Below, piece by piece: positions 34,579-43,726 of a stretch of 64,000 bases of DNA; the stretch's first letter is position 1, and each line of letters starts with the position of its first letter. This stretch comes from JANQOH01 sp965243325 (lineage in GTDB: Bacteria; Pseudomonadota; Alphaproteobacteria; UBA7887). The DNA lies in the NCBI GenBank assembly GCA_965243325.1, contig CBDEUQ010000003.1, forward strand, positions 3,472,001 through 3,536,000. Direction: 5' to 3'. The notes beneath the pieces are model-generated. The model was not told where the DNA came from. It did no database searches and was given only the letters and a program-made list of their open reading frames with translations. Position numbers and translations under genes: made by a program.

Positions 34579-35157
34579 TTACTGTCCGGACGGCGGCGGC
34601 GTCGTGGATACCGCCGGAAGCTCGGCGTTCAGCTGCACCACCACGCGGTCGGAAAACTCGAGATGCTTGGCCACGAGCAGAAGCTGCGACTTGTCCAGCA
34701 CGAGGCCGAGCGACATCTCGTCAGCGATTTCGGCGATGACCCGCAGGGCGCCGACCTGCACCTGCTGCATGCCGTAGGAAAGCCGCTCCTCGAGCGCGCG
34801 GTTGCGTTCGCCGACTTCCCGCTGCAGCGCCTCGACGGATCGCGCGAACTCGGCCTCGCGCTCCGCGAACGCCTCTGCGGACAGAATCGTGCTCTGCCGC
34901 TCGAGCTCGGCCTGCTGCGACCGCAACGCCTGCTCCCGCGACGATATCTCTTCGCGATAGGCGTTCTGCTGCGCTTCGATCTCGCTCCGCACCTTGTCGG
35001 CGGCGGTCGACTCGCGCAGGATCTGCTGCAGATCGACGACGCCGATCCGCGGCTTCTTGTCGTCCTGCGCCGATGCCGGCGGTGTTGCGACGACGAACAG
35101 AGCCGCCGCCACGAATGCGACCGTGAGAGGGAAAACGCCTGTCCGGCTCGTATGCAT
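34579..35157 (-). CDS. skp: OmpH/Skp-family periplasmic chaperone
   Basis: 192 residues: signal peptide (cleavage near ASAQ at about residue 31), a beta strand core (IGVVDLQQILRES), a long charged coiled coil (about 55-140, SREQALRSQQAELERQS) and a returning strand (LGLVLDKSQLLLVAKHLEF). Skp trimers hold unfolded outer-membrane proteins on the way to BamA, encoded just upstream. ATG 35157 was chosen because it starts the signal peptide. Confidence 0.93.
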   Translation of the reverse strand: MHTSRTGVFPLTVAFVAAALFVVATPPASAQDDKKPRIGVVDLQQILRESTAADKVRSEIEAQQNAYREEISSREQALRSQQAELERQSTILSAEAFAEREAEFARSVEALQREVGERNRALEERLSYGMQQVQVGALRVIAEIADEMSLGLVLDKSQLLLVAKHLEFSDRVVVQLNAELPAVSTTPPPSGQ

Positions 35158-35212
35158 CCTCGATGTTTCCTTTGCGACGGGTCCGCCGGCACGCGGCACG
35201 GCGGAGACGGCC

Positions 35213-37489
35213 CTAGAACACCGCTCCGAATCCGAAACTGACCGTCTCCGTTTCGTCGAACGGTTCCTTGACCACGGCGGACGAAATGTCGAGACGTATG
35301 GGACCGAGCGGCGACCCCCATGAGACGCCGACGCCCACCGAAGCGCGTGGGCTGCTGGTGTCGAAGACATCGTCGCCGCCGACATCCACGTCGGTGACGC
35401 CGCCGACGATCGAGAACAGACGCCCCCGGATGCCGAGCTCGTTGGGCAGGCCGATCGGAAACTCCAGTTCCAGCGTGCTCTTGTAGAGGAGGTTGCCGCC
35501 GAGAGCGGTGTCGGTCGACGCGTCGCGCGGCCCGACTCCGGCGACGGCGAAGCCCCGGAAACTGGTGCCGCCGAGAAAGAAGCGGTCCGATATCTGGATC
35601 GGGTCGGAAGCATAGGAAAAGATGTATCCCGCCTCGCCGAGCGCGGACAGTACCCAGTCGTCCCAGAGCGGGAGGTAGTAGCCGCCGGACATCGTTTGCC
35701 GCAGCCATTCCCGGTCGCCCGGGGGCCCGGTGACGCCGACGCCGTAGCGCAGGAAATATCCGTCGATCACCGCCCCCGACCGCGTCTCGCGACGATCGTA
35801 GAGCAGCGTCTGGTCGATGCGCGAAATCAACCGCTTCCCCGCCTGCTCCCTGATGCTCGCCGACGCGCCGCCCCCCGGGACGATTTCCTCTTCGGCGAGG
35901 GTATAGCGCAGGAACTGCCTCAGATATTCGGCCAGCGGGTAGCCGGCGCGCACCGCGAAGCCCGTATCCTCGCGATCGAAATTGCTGTTCTGGAACAGGC
36001 GCGCGCGGCGAAAGACGTCGAACCCCGCGGCGAAGTCGCGGTTGAGAAAATACGGCTCCGTGAAGCTCAGATCGATGTTCTGGGTCACGGCGGACAGGAG
36101 GAATTCGAGAGAGAGATCCTGTCCGCGGCCCAGCAGATTGCGTTCGCGAATCGCCACCTGGCCGCTGGCGCCGTCGTTCGACGAGTAGCCGCCGCCGAAC
36201 GTCACCTCGCCCGTCGACTCCTCGTCGACATCGACCGTCAGGATAACCTCGTCCGGCGAATCGCCCGGCGCTTCGTTGATGTCGACGCGCGAGAAGAAGC
36301 GAAGGTTCTCGATGAGCGTGCGCGAACGCCGCAGCTTGGCCACATTGAACGCATCGCCTTCCGCAAGGCGTATGTTGCGGCGAATCACGCGGTCGAGCGT
36401 GCGCACGTTGCCGGTGATGTCGATGCGCTTGACGTAGACGCGGGGCCCCTCGGCGACGCGGTAGGTTATGCCCACGGCAAGGTCCTCGCGCGAGCGCGTG
36501 ACCCTCGGCTCGACGTCGACGAAGGCGAAACCGCGGGCGCCGACCTCGTCGGTCAGCGCCTGAACCGTCGCCTCGACTTCCTCGTTGTCGTACCAGTCCC
36601 CCTCTTCCGTTCCAACCTCGGACCGGAGCTCCTCGGCGTCGAGACCCGGCAGCTCGCTCACGACGTCGACGGCGCCGAAACGGTAGCGCTCCCCCTCGCT
36701 GACGACGAACGTCACGAAGAACGCCGAGCGGTCGGGCGTCAGTTCGGCCACGGCGCTCAGCACCTGAAAATCGGCGAAGCCCTCGCGGAGATAGAACCGG
36801 CGGAGCAACTCGCGGTCGAAACTCAGCCGGTCGCCGTCGTAAGTGTCGGTGGTCGCGAAGAACCGCCACCAGCGCGCTTCCTTGGTCTGAATGACCTCGC
36901 GCAGCGAACCGTCGCTGAAATGGACGTTTCCGACGAACACGATGCTCTGGACGTTGGTCACCGGTCCCTCGTCGATCTCGAAGATCAGATCGACGCGGTT
37001 CTGCTCGAGCTGGACGACTTTCGGCTCGACGGTCGCGGCGAAGCGGCCGCTGCGCCGGTACACCTCCAGGATGCGCGCCACGTCGGCCTGGATGCGGGTT
37101 CTCGTGTAGACCGTGCGCGGCCGCAAGCGGACCTCGCCTCGAAGAACGTCGTCCTCGATGCGCCGGTTGCCCTCGAACGCGAGCCGGTTGATGACGGGAT
37201 TCTCGACGACCTCGACGATGAGGACGTTACCGTCGCGCCCCAGACTGACGTCGGCAAAGAGGCCGGTCTCGAACAGGCTCTTCAGCGACTCGTTGACCGC
37301 GACGGGATCGAAACGCTCGCCGACCGCGATCTCCATGTACGAAAGAATCGTCGCGTCCTCGATGCGCTGGTTGCCGAGGATGCGGATTTCGCCGACCGCG
37401 CCGTCGACCTGGGCCTGCGCCTCGAAGCCGCCGAGCGAAACGATCGATCCGAGTACCAGGGCGGCCACGAGCGCCGGAACACCGCGCAT
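35213..37489 (-). CDS. bamA: Outer-membrane protein assembly factor BamA
   Basis: 758 residues, Omp85 family core of the BAM complex. Signal peptide (about 1-25, cleavage near AQA), five POTRA domains (about 30-345; the first begins VGEIRILGNQRIEDATILSYM), then the 16-strand barrel with the family motif GGTSFRGF (near residue 640) and a C-terminal Phe in SFGFGAVF. ATG 37489 follows a GGAGGGAGG ribosome site; the ATG 39 bases upstream has none and would spoil the signal peptide. Confidence 0.97.
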   Translation of the reverse strand: MRGVPALVAALVLGSIVSLGGFEAQAQVDGAVGEIRILGNQRIEDATILSYMEIAVGERFDPVAVNESLKSLFETGLFADVSLGRDGNVLIVEVVENPVINRLAFEGNRRIEDDVLRGEVRLRPRTVYTRTRIQADVARILEVYRRSGRFAATVEPKVVQLEQNRVDLIFEIDEGPVTNVQSIVFVGNVHFSDGSLREVIQTKEARWWRFFATTDTYDGDRLSFDRELLRRFYLREGFADFQVLSAVAELTPDRSAFFVTFVVSEGERYRFGAVDVVSELPGLDAEELRSEVGTEEGDWYDNEEVEATVQALTDEVGARGFAFVDVEPRVTRSREDLAVGITYRVAEGPRVYVKRIDITGNVRTLDRVIRRNIRLAEGDAFNVAKLRRSRTLIENLRFFSRVDINEAPGDSPDEVILTVDVDEESTGEVTFGGGYSSNDGASGQVAIRERNLLGRGQDLSLEFLLSAVTQNIDLSFTEPYFLNRDFAAGFDVFRRARLFQNSNFDREDTGFAVRAGYPLAEYLRQFLRYTLAEEEIVPGGGASASIREQAGKRLISRIDQTLLYDRRETRSGAVIDGYFLRYGVGVTGPPGDREWLRQTMSGGYYLPLWDDWVLSALGEAGYIFSYASDPIQISDRFFLGGTSFRGFAVAGVGPRDASTDTALGGNLLYKSTLELEFPIGLPNELGIRGRLFSIVGGVTDVDVGGDDVFDTSSPRASVGVGVSWGSPLGPIRLDISSAVVKEPFDETETVSFGFGAVF

Positions 37490-37538
37490 CGCCGTCCTCC
37501 CTCCCTCCGTTACCCGCGGCCGGCGCATGGAGCCTCCG

Positions 37539-38672
37539 TCAACCGATCAGTCGTCGGAAGAACTCGACCACCGACGGGCGCGACAGGTCGTTGTACGTCA
37601 CCACGAGCATGAGCATTACGACCACCGTGAGTCCGACAATATAGCCGTATTCCTGCACGCGTCTGCCCAGCGGCCGTCCGCGGACCGCCTCGGCGGCGTA
37701 GAACGCGAGATGACCGCCGTCGAGCAACGGAATCGGGAACAGATTGATCAGCCCCAGCATGGCCGAGAGAATGACGATGAAGTTCACCACCGCGAACACC
37801 CCGGCCTCGGCGACCTCGCCGGACATCTGGGCGATCAGGATGGGGCCGCCGAGCTCACTGGAATCGCGCGTGCCAGCCAGTATCTGGCCGATGCCCTTCA
37901 GATTCCGCGCGACCAGAGACCACGTATCGCCGACCGCGTAGACGACTGCCGTCACCGGGTCGAGCCGTCGGTGGACGATCTCGTTGACCCGGATGCCGAC
38001 CATGCCGACGCGGTGAACGTTGCCGAGGCCGTCGGTGTCCTCGCGCAGTTGCGGCGTTACCGAGGTTTCGATCAGCTCGCCGTCGCGAAGCAGCGATACC
38101 GGCATCGTCACTTCCGGATTGAGGACGACGATGTTGCGCATCTCCTCGAACGTCTCGATCTGCACGCCGTCGATCTCGACGATACGGTCTCCGGTGCGGA
38201 AGCCGGCGGCCTCGGCAGCGCTCTCCGGCAGGACCTCGTGGACGACGGCCGGCGTCACCGGCCGCCCGGCGACGACGAACAGGACGGCGAAGAGCAGAAT
38301 CGAAAGCGCGAAGTTCGCCATCGGGCCGGCGGCAACGATGGCCGTGCGCTGCGCCAGCGTCTTGTGATGAAACGAAACCGCGCGATCGTCTTCGGTCATC
38401 TTCGTCATGGTTGACGACACGCGGCTCGACGCGTCGGCGTCGCCGAAAAAGCGCACGTAACCGCCGAGCGGGATGAGACTCACGCGCCAGCGGGTGCCCG
38501 CGCCGTCGGTCCAGCCCGCCAGTTCCCGGCCGAAGCCGATCGAAAAGACGACCACCCGGACATTGCAGCGCCGGGCCACCCAGTAGTGGCCGAATTCATG
38601 GACGAACACCACCACGGTGAACACGACCAGGAAGGCGGCGATGTCGAAGCCAAGACCGAACAGGGTTTCCAT
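37539..38672 (-). CDS. rseP: Site-2 metalloprotease RseP
   Basis: 377 residues, intramembrane zinc protease that clips anti-sigma factors and leftover signal peptides. Zinc-binding HEFGH is in TM1 (VVFVHEFGHYWVARR), a PDZ domain spans about 125-210 (AAGFRTGDRIVEIDGVQIETF), and the third ligand is in NLFPIPLLDGGHL in the C-terminal membrane part. ATG 38672 begins METLFGLGFDIAAF. It directly follows cdsA with a 90-base gap, where most bacteria have dxr. Confidence 0.96.
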   Translation of the reverse strand: METLFGLGFDIAAFLVVFTVVVFVHEFGHYWVARRCNVRVVVFSIGFGRELAGWTDGAGTRWRVSLIPLGGYVRFFGDADASSRVSSTMTKMTEDDRAVSFHHKTLAQRTAIVAAGPMANFALSILLFAVLFVVAGRPVTPAVVHEVLPESAAEAAGFRTGDRIVEIDGVQIETFEEMRNIVVLNPEVTMPVSLLRDGELIETSVTPQLREDTDGLGNVHRVGMVGIRVNEIVHRRLDPVTAVVYAVGDTWSLVARNLKGIGQILAGTRDSSELGGPILIAQMSGEVAEAGVFAVVNFIVILSAMLGLINLFPIPLLDGGHLAFYAAEAVRGRPLGRRVQEYGYIVGLTVVVMLMLVVTYNDLSRPSVVEFFRRLIG

Positions 38673-38762
38673 CGCAGATCCGTCAACGGAGAGCCGGTGC
38701 AATTGGTGCCGAATCGCGCCGCCGGAATCAAGCGGCGCGACGGGCCGTCCCGCGCCGACGGT

Positions 38763-39575
38763 TTACCGGACGCCGCCGAGGGCGGCCAGCACGGCCGCCG
38801 CCGGCGCCGCGCCGAGCACTCCGTCGACGCGGTCGAGCAACCCTCCGTGCCCCGGAATCAGCCGGCCCGAGTCCTTGACGCCGCGACGGCGCTTGAGCCA
38901 CGACTCGAACAGGTCGCCGGCCTGCGCGGCGGCCGAGAGCGCGAGCCCGGTCAGGGCGGCGACAAGGAGCCCCACACCCGTGCCCGCCGCTCCCTCCAGC
39001 GCCGCCCCGGCGGCGCCGGCGGCAGCCGCGCCGCCGACGGCGCCGGCCCATGTCTTGTTGGGGCTGATGCGCGGCGCGAGCCGCGGGCCGCCCAATGCGC
39101 GGCCCGTCGCCCAGGCGCCGGCGTCGCTCGCCCAGACCACGATCAGCAACCCGGCGGTCAGGGCCGGCCCCGTCACGGGCTCCGCGCGCAGCCACAGCAT
39201 CGCCAGGGCCGGCAGCCCGAGATAGAGCGGGCCGAACGCCGCCGGCCAGATCGGCGCGCCGCGGCGGCGGGCCACGACGGCGACCGCGGCGGCACCGAGA
39301 ACGAGGACGCCGGACGCCCACGCCAATTCCCCGGCAAGCGCCGCCGCGAAGGCCGCCGCGAGCACCGCCAGGAGGCCGGCGTCGCCGCCCGGCGGCTGCA
39401 CGAGCCGCCGCCATTCGACCGTGAGCGCGACCAGCGCCGCGGCCAGCAGCGCCGGCAACCAGATGCCGCCCAGCCACACGGCCGCGAGCGCGACCGGCGC
39501 GAGGACCACGCTCGACGCGACGCGCACCGCCACCTCCCGGGCCGGGAAGGCCGCCGTGTCAGTCCCCCGCGCCAC
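38763..39575 (-). CDS. cdsA: Phosphatidate cytidylyltransferase
   Basis: 270 residues, polytopic inner-membrane enzyme making CDP-diacylglycerol. Several Ala/Leu-rich TM helices precede the family signature region SDAGAWATGRALGG, SPNKTWAGAVGG and LKRRRGVKDSGRLIPGHGG(L)LDRVD, which carries the CDP-DAG synthase motif. The start overlaps uppS by 17 bases. Confidence 0.95.
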   Translation of the reverse strand: MARGTDTAAFPAREVAVRVASSVVLAPVALAAVWLGGIWLPALLAAALVALTVEWRRLVQPPGGDAGLLAVLAAAFAAALAGELAWASGVLVLGAAAVAVVARRRGAPIWPAAFGPLYLGLPALAMLWLRAEPVTGPALTAGLLIVVWASDAGAWATGRALGGPRLAPRISPNKTWAGAVGGAAAAGAAGAALEGAAGTGVGLLVAALTGLALSAAAQAGDLFESWLKRRRGVKDSGRLIPGHGGLLDRVDGVLGAAPAAAVLAALGGVR

Positions 39576-40290
39576 CGTATCGGCGTTGCCGGCGGCGAAA
39601 CTCGTCGATTGCGTTCTCGAGCGCCGGGCGATCGAAGTCGGGCCACAGGACGGGTGTGAAGACCAGCTCGGAGTAGGCGCACTGCCAGAGCAGGAAATTG
39701 CTCAGCCGGTGCTCGCCGCTGGTGCGGATCACGAGGTCGGGGTCCGGCATGCCGTCGGTCTGGAGATGAGCCGAGAACATCGCGGCATCCACGGCTTCGG
39801 GATCGACGCGCCCGGCACCCACGTCGCGCGCGATCGCCCGAACCGCGGCCACGATCTCGTTGCGGGCGCCGTAGTTGAGCGCCACCGTCAAGGTGAGCAC
39901 GGCGTTGGTACCCGTGCGCGCTTCGGCACAGTCGATCAGCGCCCGGATGTCCTTGTCGAGCGCGTCGCGCTCGCCGATCACCCGCAACTGCACGCCGGCG
40001 TTCGCCAGTTCGTCCAGCTCGCGCCTGAGGTACAGGCGCAGCAGACCCATCAGATCCTGCACTTCCTCGGCCGGACGCTTCCAGTTCTCCGACGAGAACG
40101 CGTACAGCGTGAGGTAGTCCACGCCGAGGTCGACGCATCCGCGCACGGCGGTCCTCACCGCGTCGGCGCCGCGTTGATGGCCGACGCTCCGCGGCAAGCC
40201 GCGTCCCGCCGCCCAGCGGCCGTTGCCGTCCATGATGATGGCGATGTGCCGGGGCGGCGGTGCCGCCCGTCGCGTGGCGGCCGTTCCCAT
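39559..40290 (-). CDS. uppS: Undecaprenyl diphosphate synthase
   Basis: 243 residues, cis-prenyltransferase supplying the carrier lipid for peptidoglycan and O-antigen. Signatures: HIAIIMDGNGRWA with catalytic Asp, RGLPRSVGHQRGADAVR, TLYAFSSENWKRP, and DPDLVIRTSGEHRLSNFLLWQ. Lies 4 bases after frr. Confidence 0.97.
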   Translation of the reverse strand: MGTAATRRAAPPPRHIAIIMDGNGRWAAGRGLPRSVGHQRGADAVRTAVRGCVDLGVDYLTLYAFSSENWKRPAEEVQDLMGLLRLYLRRELDELANAGVQLRVIGERDALDKDIRALIDCAEARTGTNAVLTLTVALNYGARNEIVAAVRAIARDVGAGRVDPEAVDAAMFSAHLQTDGMPDPDLVIRTSGEHRLSNFLLWQCAYSELVFTPVLWPDFDRPALENAIDEFRRRQRRYGGAGD

Positions 40291-40294
40291 GCGC

Positions 40295-40855
40295 TCAGAC
40301 CTGAAGGATGTCCTTCTCCTTCTGCTGCATGATCTGGCCGATGGTTTCGACCATCGCGTCGGTCAGCTCCTGGACGTCCTCGGCGTGCAGTTTCTGCTCG
40401 TCGCGCGACATTTCGCCGGCGCGTTCCAGCCGCTTCAGGGTGTCCATGCCGTCGCGACGAACGTTGCGCACCGCGACGCGCGACTCCTCGGCGTACTTGT
40501 GCGCGACCTTGGCGAGCTCCCGGCGCCGCTCCTCCGTCAGTTCCGGAATCGGCACGCGCACCAGCTGGCCGTCGGGAACCGGGTTGAGCCCGAGGCCGCT
40601 GTCGCGAATACCCACGGTAACGGCCTTGACCATGGATTTGTCCCAGACCTGAACGGTGATCAGGCGCGGCTCCGGAACGCCGACCGTGCCCAGCTGGCCG
40701 ACCGGCATCTGTGCGCCGTAGGCGTCGATGACGATGGGTTCGACGAGGCTCGCCGCGGCGCGTCCCGTGCGGAGACCGGCGTATTCGCGCTTGAGCGTCT
40801 CGACGGCGCCCTCCATCCGGCGTTTGAGATCCTTGAGGTTGAACTCGGCTGACAT
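40295..40855 (-). CDS. frr: Ribosome recycling factor
   Basis: 186 residues, exact family length; splits post-termination ribosomes with EF-G. Typical segments: LKREYAGLRTGRAAASLVEPI, VWDKSMVKAVTVGIRDSGLG, PELTEERRRELAKVAHKYAEE and VRNVRRDGMDTLK. It starts 4 bases after pyrH. Confidence 0.98.
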   Translation of the reverse strand: MSAEFNLKDLKRRMEGAVETLKREYAGLRTGRAAASLVEPIVIDAYGAQMPVGQLGTVGVPEPRLITVQVWDKSMVKAVTVGIRDSGLGLNPVPDGQLVRVPIPELTEERRRELAKVAHKYAEESRVAVRNVRRDGMDTLKRLERAGEMSRDEQKLHAEDVQELTDAMVETIGQIMQQKEKDILQV

Positions 40856-40859
40856 GTCG

Positions 40860-41606
40860 CTATCCCGCCTCGCTGATCAAGGTGTATCGGCCGACGCCGC
40901 TGACGGCGTCGGCAAAGGCACCCGGATTGTGAATCGAAAACACGGCGATGGGAATCCGGTTTTCGCGCGCCAGCGAGATCGCCGATGCATCCATTACCTC
41001 AAGGTTGTCCTCCAATACCTTGTCATAACTCAGTTTATCGAACCGAAAGGCGGTGGAATCGCGTTTCGGATCGTCGCTGTAGACGCCGTCCACCTGGGTT
41101 CCCTTCAGCAGCAGCTTGCAGTCGAGCTCGGCGGCGCGCAACGCGGCGGCGGTGTCGGTGGTGAAATAGGGGTTCCCCGACCCCGCGGCGCAGATCACCA
41201 CCCGCCCCTTTTCCATATGGCGCACCGCGCGGCGGCGCAGGAACGGCTCGCAGATGGCCTGCATCGGCACCGCCGAGACCACCCGCGTGTCGACGCCGAT
41301 GCCTTCGAGCGCGCCTTGCAGCGCCAGCGCGTTGATCGCCGTGGCGAGCATGCCCATGTTGTCGGCGGTCACGCGGTCGATGCCGGCCGCGGCGCCCGCG
41401 GCGCCGCGAAAGAAGTTGCCGCCGCCGACGACGATGCAGACCTCGACGCCCATGGCGCGGACCTGGCGGACGTCCTCGGCAAGCCGGCGAAGCGCGGCGG
41501 CATCGAGCCCGTGCGCGGCGTCGCCCATCAGCGCCTCGCCCGAGAGCTTGAGGAGCACGCGGCGCAACGGCGCCGGTATGGCGGCGTCGGTCGATTGCGG
41601 TGTCAT
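40860..41606 (-). CDS. pyrH: UMP kinase
   Basis: 248 residues, hexameric bacterial UMP kinase of the amino-acid kinase fold. Signatures: RVLLKLSGEALMGD, VCIVVGGGNFFRG, TADNMGMLATAINALAL, GSGNPYFTTDTAAALRA and LLLKGTQVDGVYSDDPK. ATG 41606 gives a 15-residue leader before the first strand. The gap to tsf is 65 bases. Confidence 0.97.
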   Translation of the reverse strand: MTPQSTDAAIPAPLRRVLLKLSGEALMGDAAHGLDAAALRRLAEDVRQVRAMGVEVCIVVGGGNFFRGAAGAAAGIDRVTADNMGMLATAINALALQGALEGIGVDTRVVSAVPMQAICEPFLRRRAVRHMEKGRVVICAAGSGNPYFTTDTAAALRAAELDCKLLLKGTQVDGVYSDDPKRDSTAFRFDKLSYDKVLEDNLEVMDASAISLARENRIPIAVFSIHNPGAFADAVSGVGRYTLISEAG

Positions 41607-41671
41607 CGCCTGCCCGCCCGCCGCTGCCGCCCCGTGCCCGAACGGCGCGCCGCGTCCCCCGGCCGCCCGCT

Positions 41672-42601
41672 TCAGGTCGCGCCCGCCTGGGCGGCGACCT
41701 CGGCGGCAAAATCCGTGGCTTCCTTTTCGACTCCCTCGCCGAGCGCGAAGCGGACGAAGCCTTCGATCTCGATCGGCGAGCCGGCATCCTCCGCCGCCGC
41801 GGCTACCGCTTCGCGGACCCGCGACTTGCCGTCGATGACGAATACCTGGTCGGGCAGGACGATCTCCTGGAACCACTTGCGCATGCGACCCTCGACCATC
41901 TTCGCGACCACCTCGTCCGGCCGCCCGCTTTCCCTCGCCTGATCGGCGAGGACGGCGCGTTCGCGCTCCACCGCGGCCGGATCCACGGCCTCGCGGCTCA
42001 CCGCCAACGGCTGCGCCGCGGCGACGTGCATGGCCAGCTGCTTGCCGAGCGCAGCGAGATTTTCCGCGGGCGCCTCCGAGCGCAGCCCCACCAGCACGCC
42101 GATCCGCCCCAGCCCGGGCTTCACCGCGTTGTGAACGTAGCTCGCCACCAGCCCGCTCTCCACCGACAGCCCGGCGCTGCGCCGCAGGACGAGGTTTTCC
42201 CCGATCTTGCCCACCAGCTCCGTCAGTTGCCCCGACACGCTGCGCCCGGCGCCCGGATAGTCCGCCGCCTTCAGCGCCTCGACGTCGCCGCCGACCGCCT
42301 GCGCCGCCTTCGCCGCGGCGGCGACGAAGTGCTGGAAATCCTCGTTGCGGGAGACGAAATCGGTCTCGGAATTGACCTCGACGAGAGCGCCCGCGGTGTC
42401 GGAGACGGCGACCCCGACGAGGCCCTCGGCAGCGGTCCGGCCGGCCTTCCTGGCCGCCGCCGCCAGCCCCTTCGTGCGCAGCCAGTCGACCGCCTGTTCC
42501 ATGTCGCCGCCGGTCTCGCCGAGCGCGCGCTTGCAATCCATCATCCCGGCGCCCGTCTTCTCGCGTAGCGCCTTGACCTCGGACGCGGTGACCTTAGCCA
42601 T
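41672..42601 (-). CDS. tsf: Elongation factor Ts
   Basis: 309 residues; nucleotide exchange factor for EF-Tu. The N-terminal UBA-like module (VKALREKTGAGMMDCKRAL) and the core TDFVSRNEDFQHFV motif are intact, and the C-terminal part contains ADQARESGRPDEVVAKMVEGR and EIVLPDQVFV. ATG 42601 overlaps the rpsB stop by 8 bases. Confidence 0.97.
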   Translation of the reverse strand: MAKVTASEVKALREKTGAGMMDCKRALGETGGDMEQAVDWLRTKGLAAAARKAGRTAAEGLVGVAVSDTAGALVEVNSETDFVSRNEDFQHFVAAAAKAAQAVGGDVEALKAADYPGAGRSVSGQLTELVGKIGENLVLRRSAGLSVESGLVASYVHNAVKPGLGRIGVLVGLRSEAPAENLAALGKQLAMHVAAAQPLAVSREAVDPAAVERERAVLADQARESGRPDEVVAKMVEGRMRKWFQEIVLPDQVFVIDGKSRVREAVAAAAEDAGSPIEIEGFVRFALGEGVEKEATDFAAEVAAQAGAT

Positions 42602-43478
42602 CGGGGTTCTCCTTCGCCGACGGGGTCTCGCCCGCGGGCGGTGTATCGCCCGCGGGCGGTGCCTCGGCGGCCGGCTGCGCCTCCGCCGCCGGTGCTTCGG
42701 CGTCGCCCGTCGGCGCTTCCGCGGCGGCCTCCGCCAGCTCTTCGACCGGGGCGTCCTCCGCTTCGCCGACGTCGCCGCCCAGGGACGCCTGCTCCTGCTG
42801 CAAGCCGTCGAGCACGGCGCGCGACACGAGCTCGCAGTACAATACGATCGCCCGTGTCGAGTCGTCGTTGCCGGGCACCGGGAACTGAACGCCCGCCGGG
42901 TCGCTGTTGCTGTCGATGACCGCCAGCAACGGGATACCGAGCTTGATCGCCTCCCGCTTGGCGATCTCCTCCTTGTTGGTGTCGACGACGAAGACGAGAT
43001 CGGGAAGGCCGCCCATTTCGCGAATGCCGCCGAGCGTGCGTTCAAGCTTGTCGCGCTCGCGCGTGAGATTGAGCAGTTCCTTCTTGGTCAGGCCCGTGGC
43101 TTCGGCCGCCAGCTGCTCGTCGAGCTTGCGCAACCGGCCGATCGAGTTCGAGATCGTTCGCCAGTTGGTCAGCATGCCGCCGAGCCAGCGATGGTTGACG
43201 TAGTACTGCCCGCAACGCTTCGCCGCTTCCGAGACCGGCTGCTGCGCCTGCCGCTTGGTGCCGACGAACAGGACGCGCCCGCCCTCGGCCACCGTCGCGC
43301 GCACCGCGTCGAGCGCGCGATAGAGCAGCGGCACGGTCTGCTGGAGGTCGATGATGTGAATCCCGTTGCGGACGCCGTACAGATACGACTCCATCTTCGG
43401 GTTCCAACGGTGGGTCTGATGGCCGAAATGCACGCCGGCTTCGAGAAGCTGGCGCATGGTGAATGTGGGCACCGCCAT
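42594..43478 (-). CDS. rpsB: 30S ribosomal protein S2 (uS2) with acidic Ala/Pro-rich tail
   Basis: 294 residues. The first about 235 are a standard uS2 (AVPTFTMRQLLEAGVHFGHQ, MTNWRTI-type segment TNWRTISNSIGRL, VFVVDTNKEEIAKREA, LGIPLLAVIDSNSDP). The last about 60 residues form a low-complexity tail of Ala, Pro and Glu with repeated EAP/AEA/PPAGET units, absent from E. coli S2 (241 residues) but seen in other Alphaproteobacteria. A promoter and about 105-base leader precede it; S2 commonly represses its own leader. Confidence 0.97.
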   Translation of the reverse strand: MAVPTFTMRQLLEAGVHFGHQTHRWNPKMESYLYGVRNGIHIIDLQQTVPLLYRALDAVRATVAEGGRVLFVGTKRQAQQPVSEAAKRCGQYYVNHRWLGGMLTNWRTISNSIGRLRKLDEQLAAEATGLTKKELLNLTRERDKLERTLGGIREMGGLPDLVFVVDTNKEEIAKREAIKLGIPLLAVIDSNSDPAGVQFPVPGNDDSTRAIVLYCELVSRAVLDGLQQEQASLGGDVGEAEDAPVEELAEAAAEAPTGDAEAPAAEAQPAAEAPPAGDTPPAGETPSAKENPDG

Positions 43479-43583
43479 GGCATAACTCTCCGGTTGATCC
43501 GCCGCGAGCCGAGTTACCCGGCGATGCCGGGCACCGGAGCGCGCAGCCGCGCAGTGGCCGCTCGCTCGCGTGAGTTCTGGATG
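43479..43583 (-). other. 5' leader of the rpsB-tsf operon mRNA
   Basis: Inferred untranslated leader from the promoter at 43591-43619 to the rpsB ATG. It is very GC-rich and can form stems (for example GTGCCCGGCATCGCCGGG), consistent with S2 autoregulation. No defined motif was recognised. Confidence 0.4.
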
Positions 43584-43590
43584 CCGTGCC

Positions 43591-43619
43591 GGGATAGCCC
43601 CTGTGCGCCGTCTTGGCAA
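43591..43619 (-). promoter_or_regulatory. Sigma-70-type promoter of rpsB-tsf
   Basis: Minus-strand TTGCCA (-35, 43614-43619), 17-base spacer, TATCCC (-10, 43591-43596). It lies about 110 bases before rpsB in the 248-base intergenic region, the only candidate with good spacing. Confidence 0.6.
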
Positions 43620-43726
43620 GCCCGGGCGCGCGGCCGCTCGCGGCATCCGGCGCGACATGCCGTTGCGAAACCGGAGGAACGACGGCGCGATCGGTGCGGT
43701 CGGAGCGCTCCCGCGGCCGCGATCGC

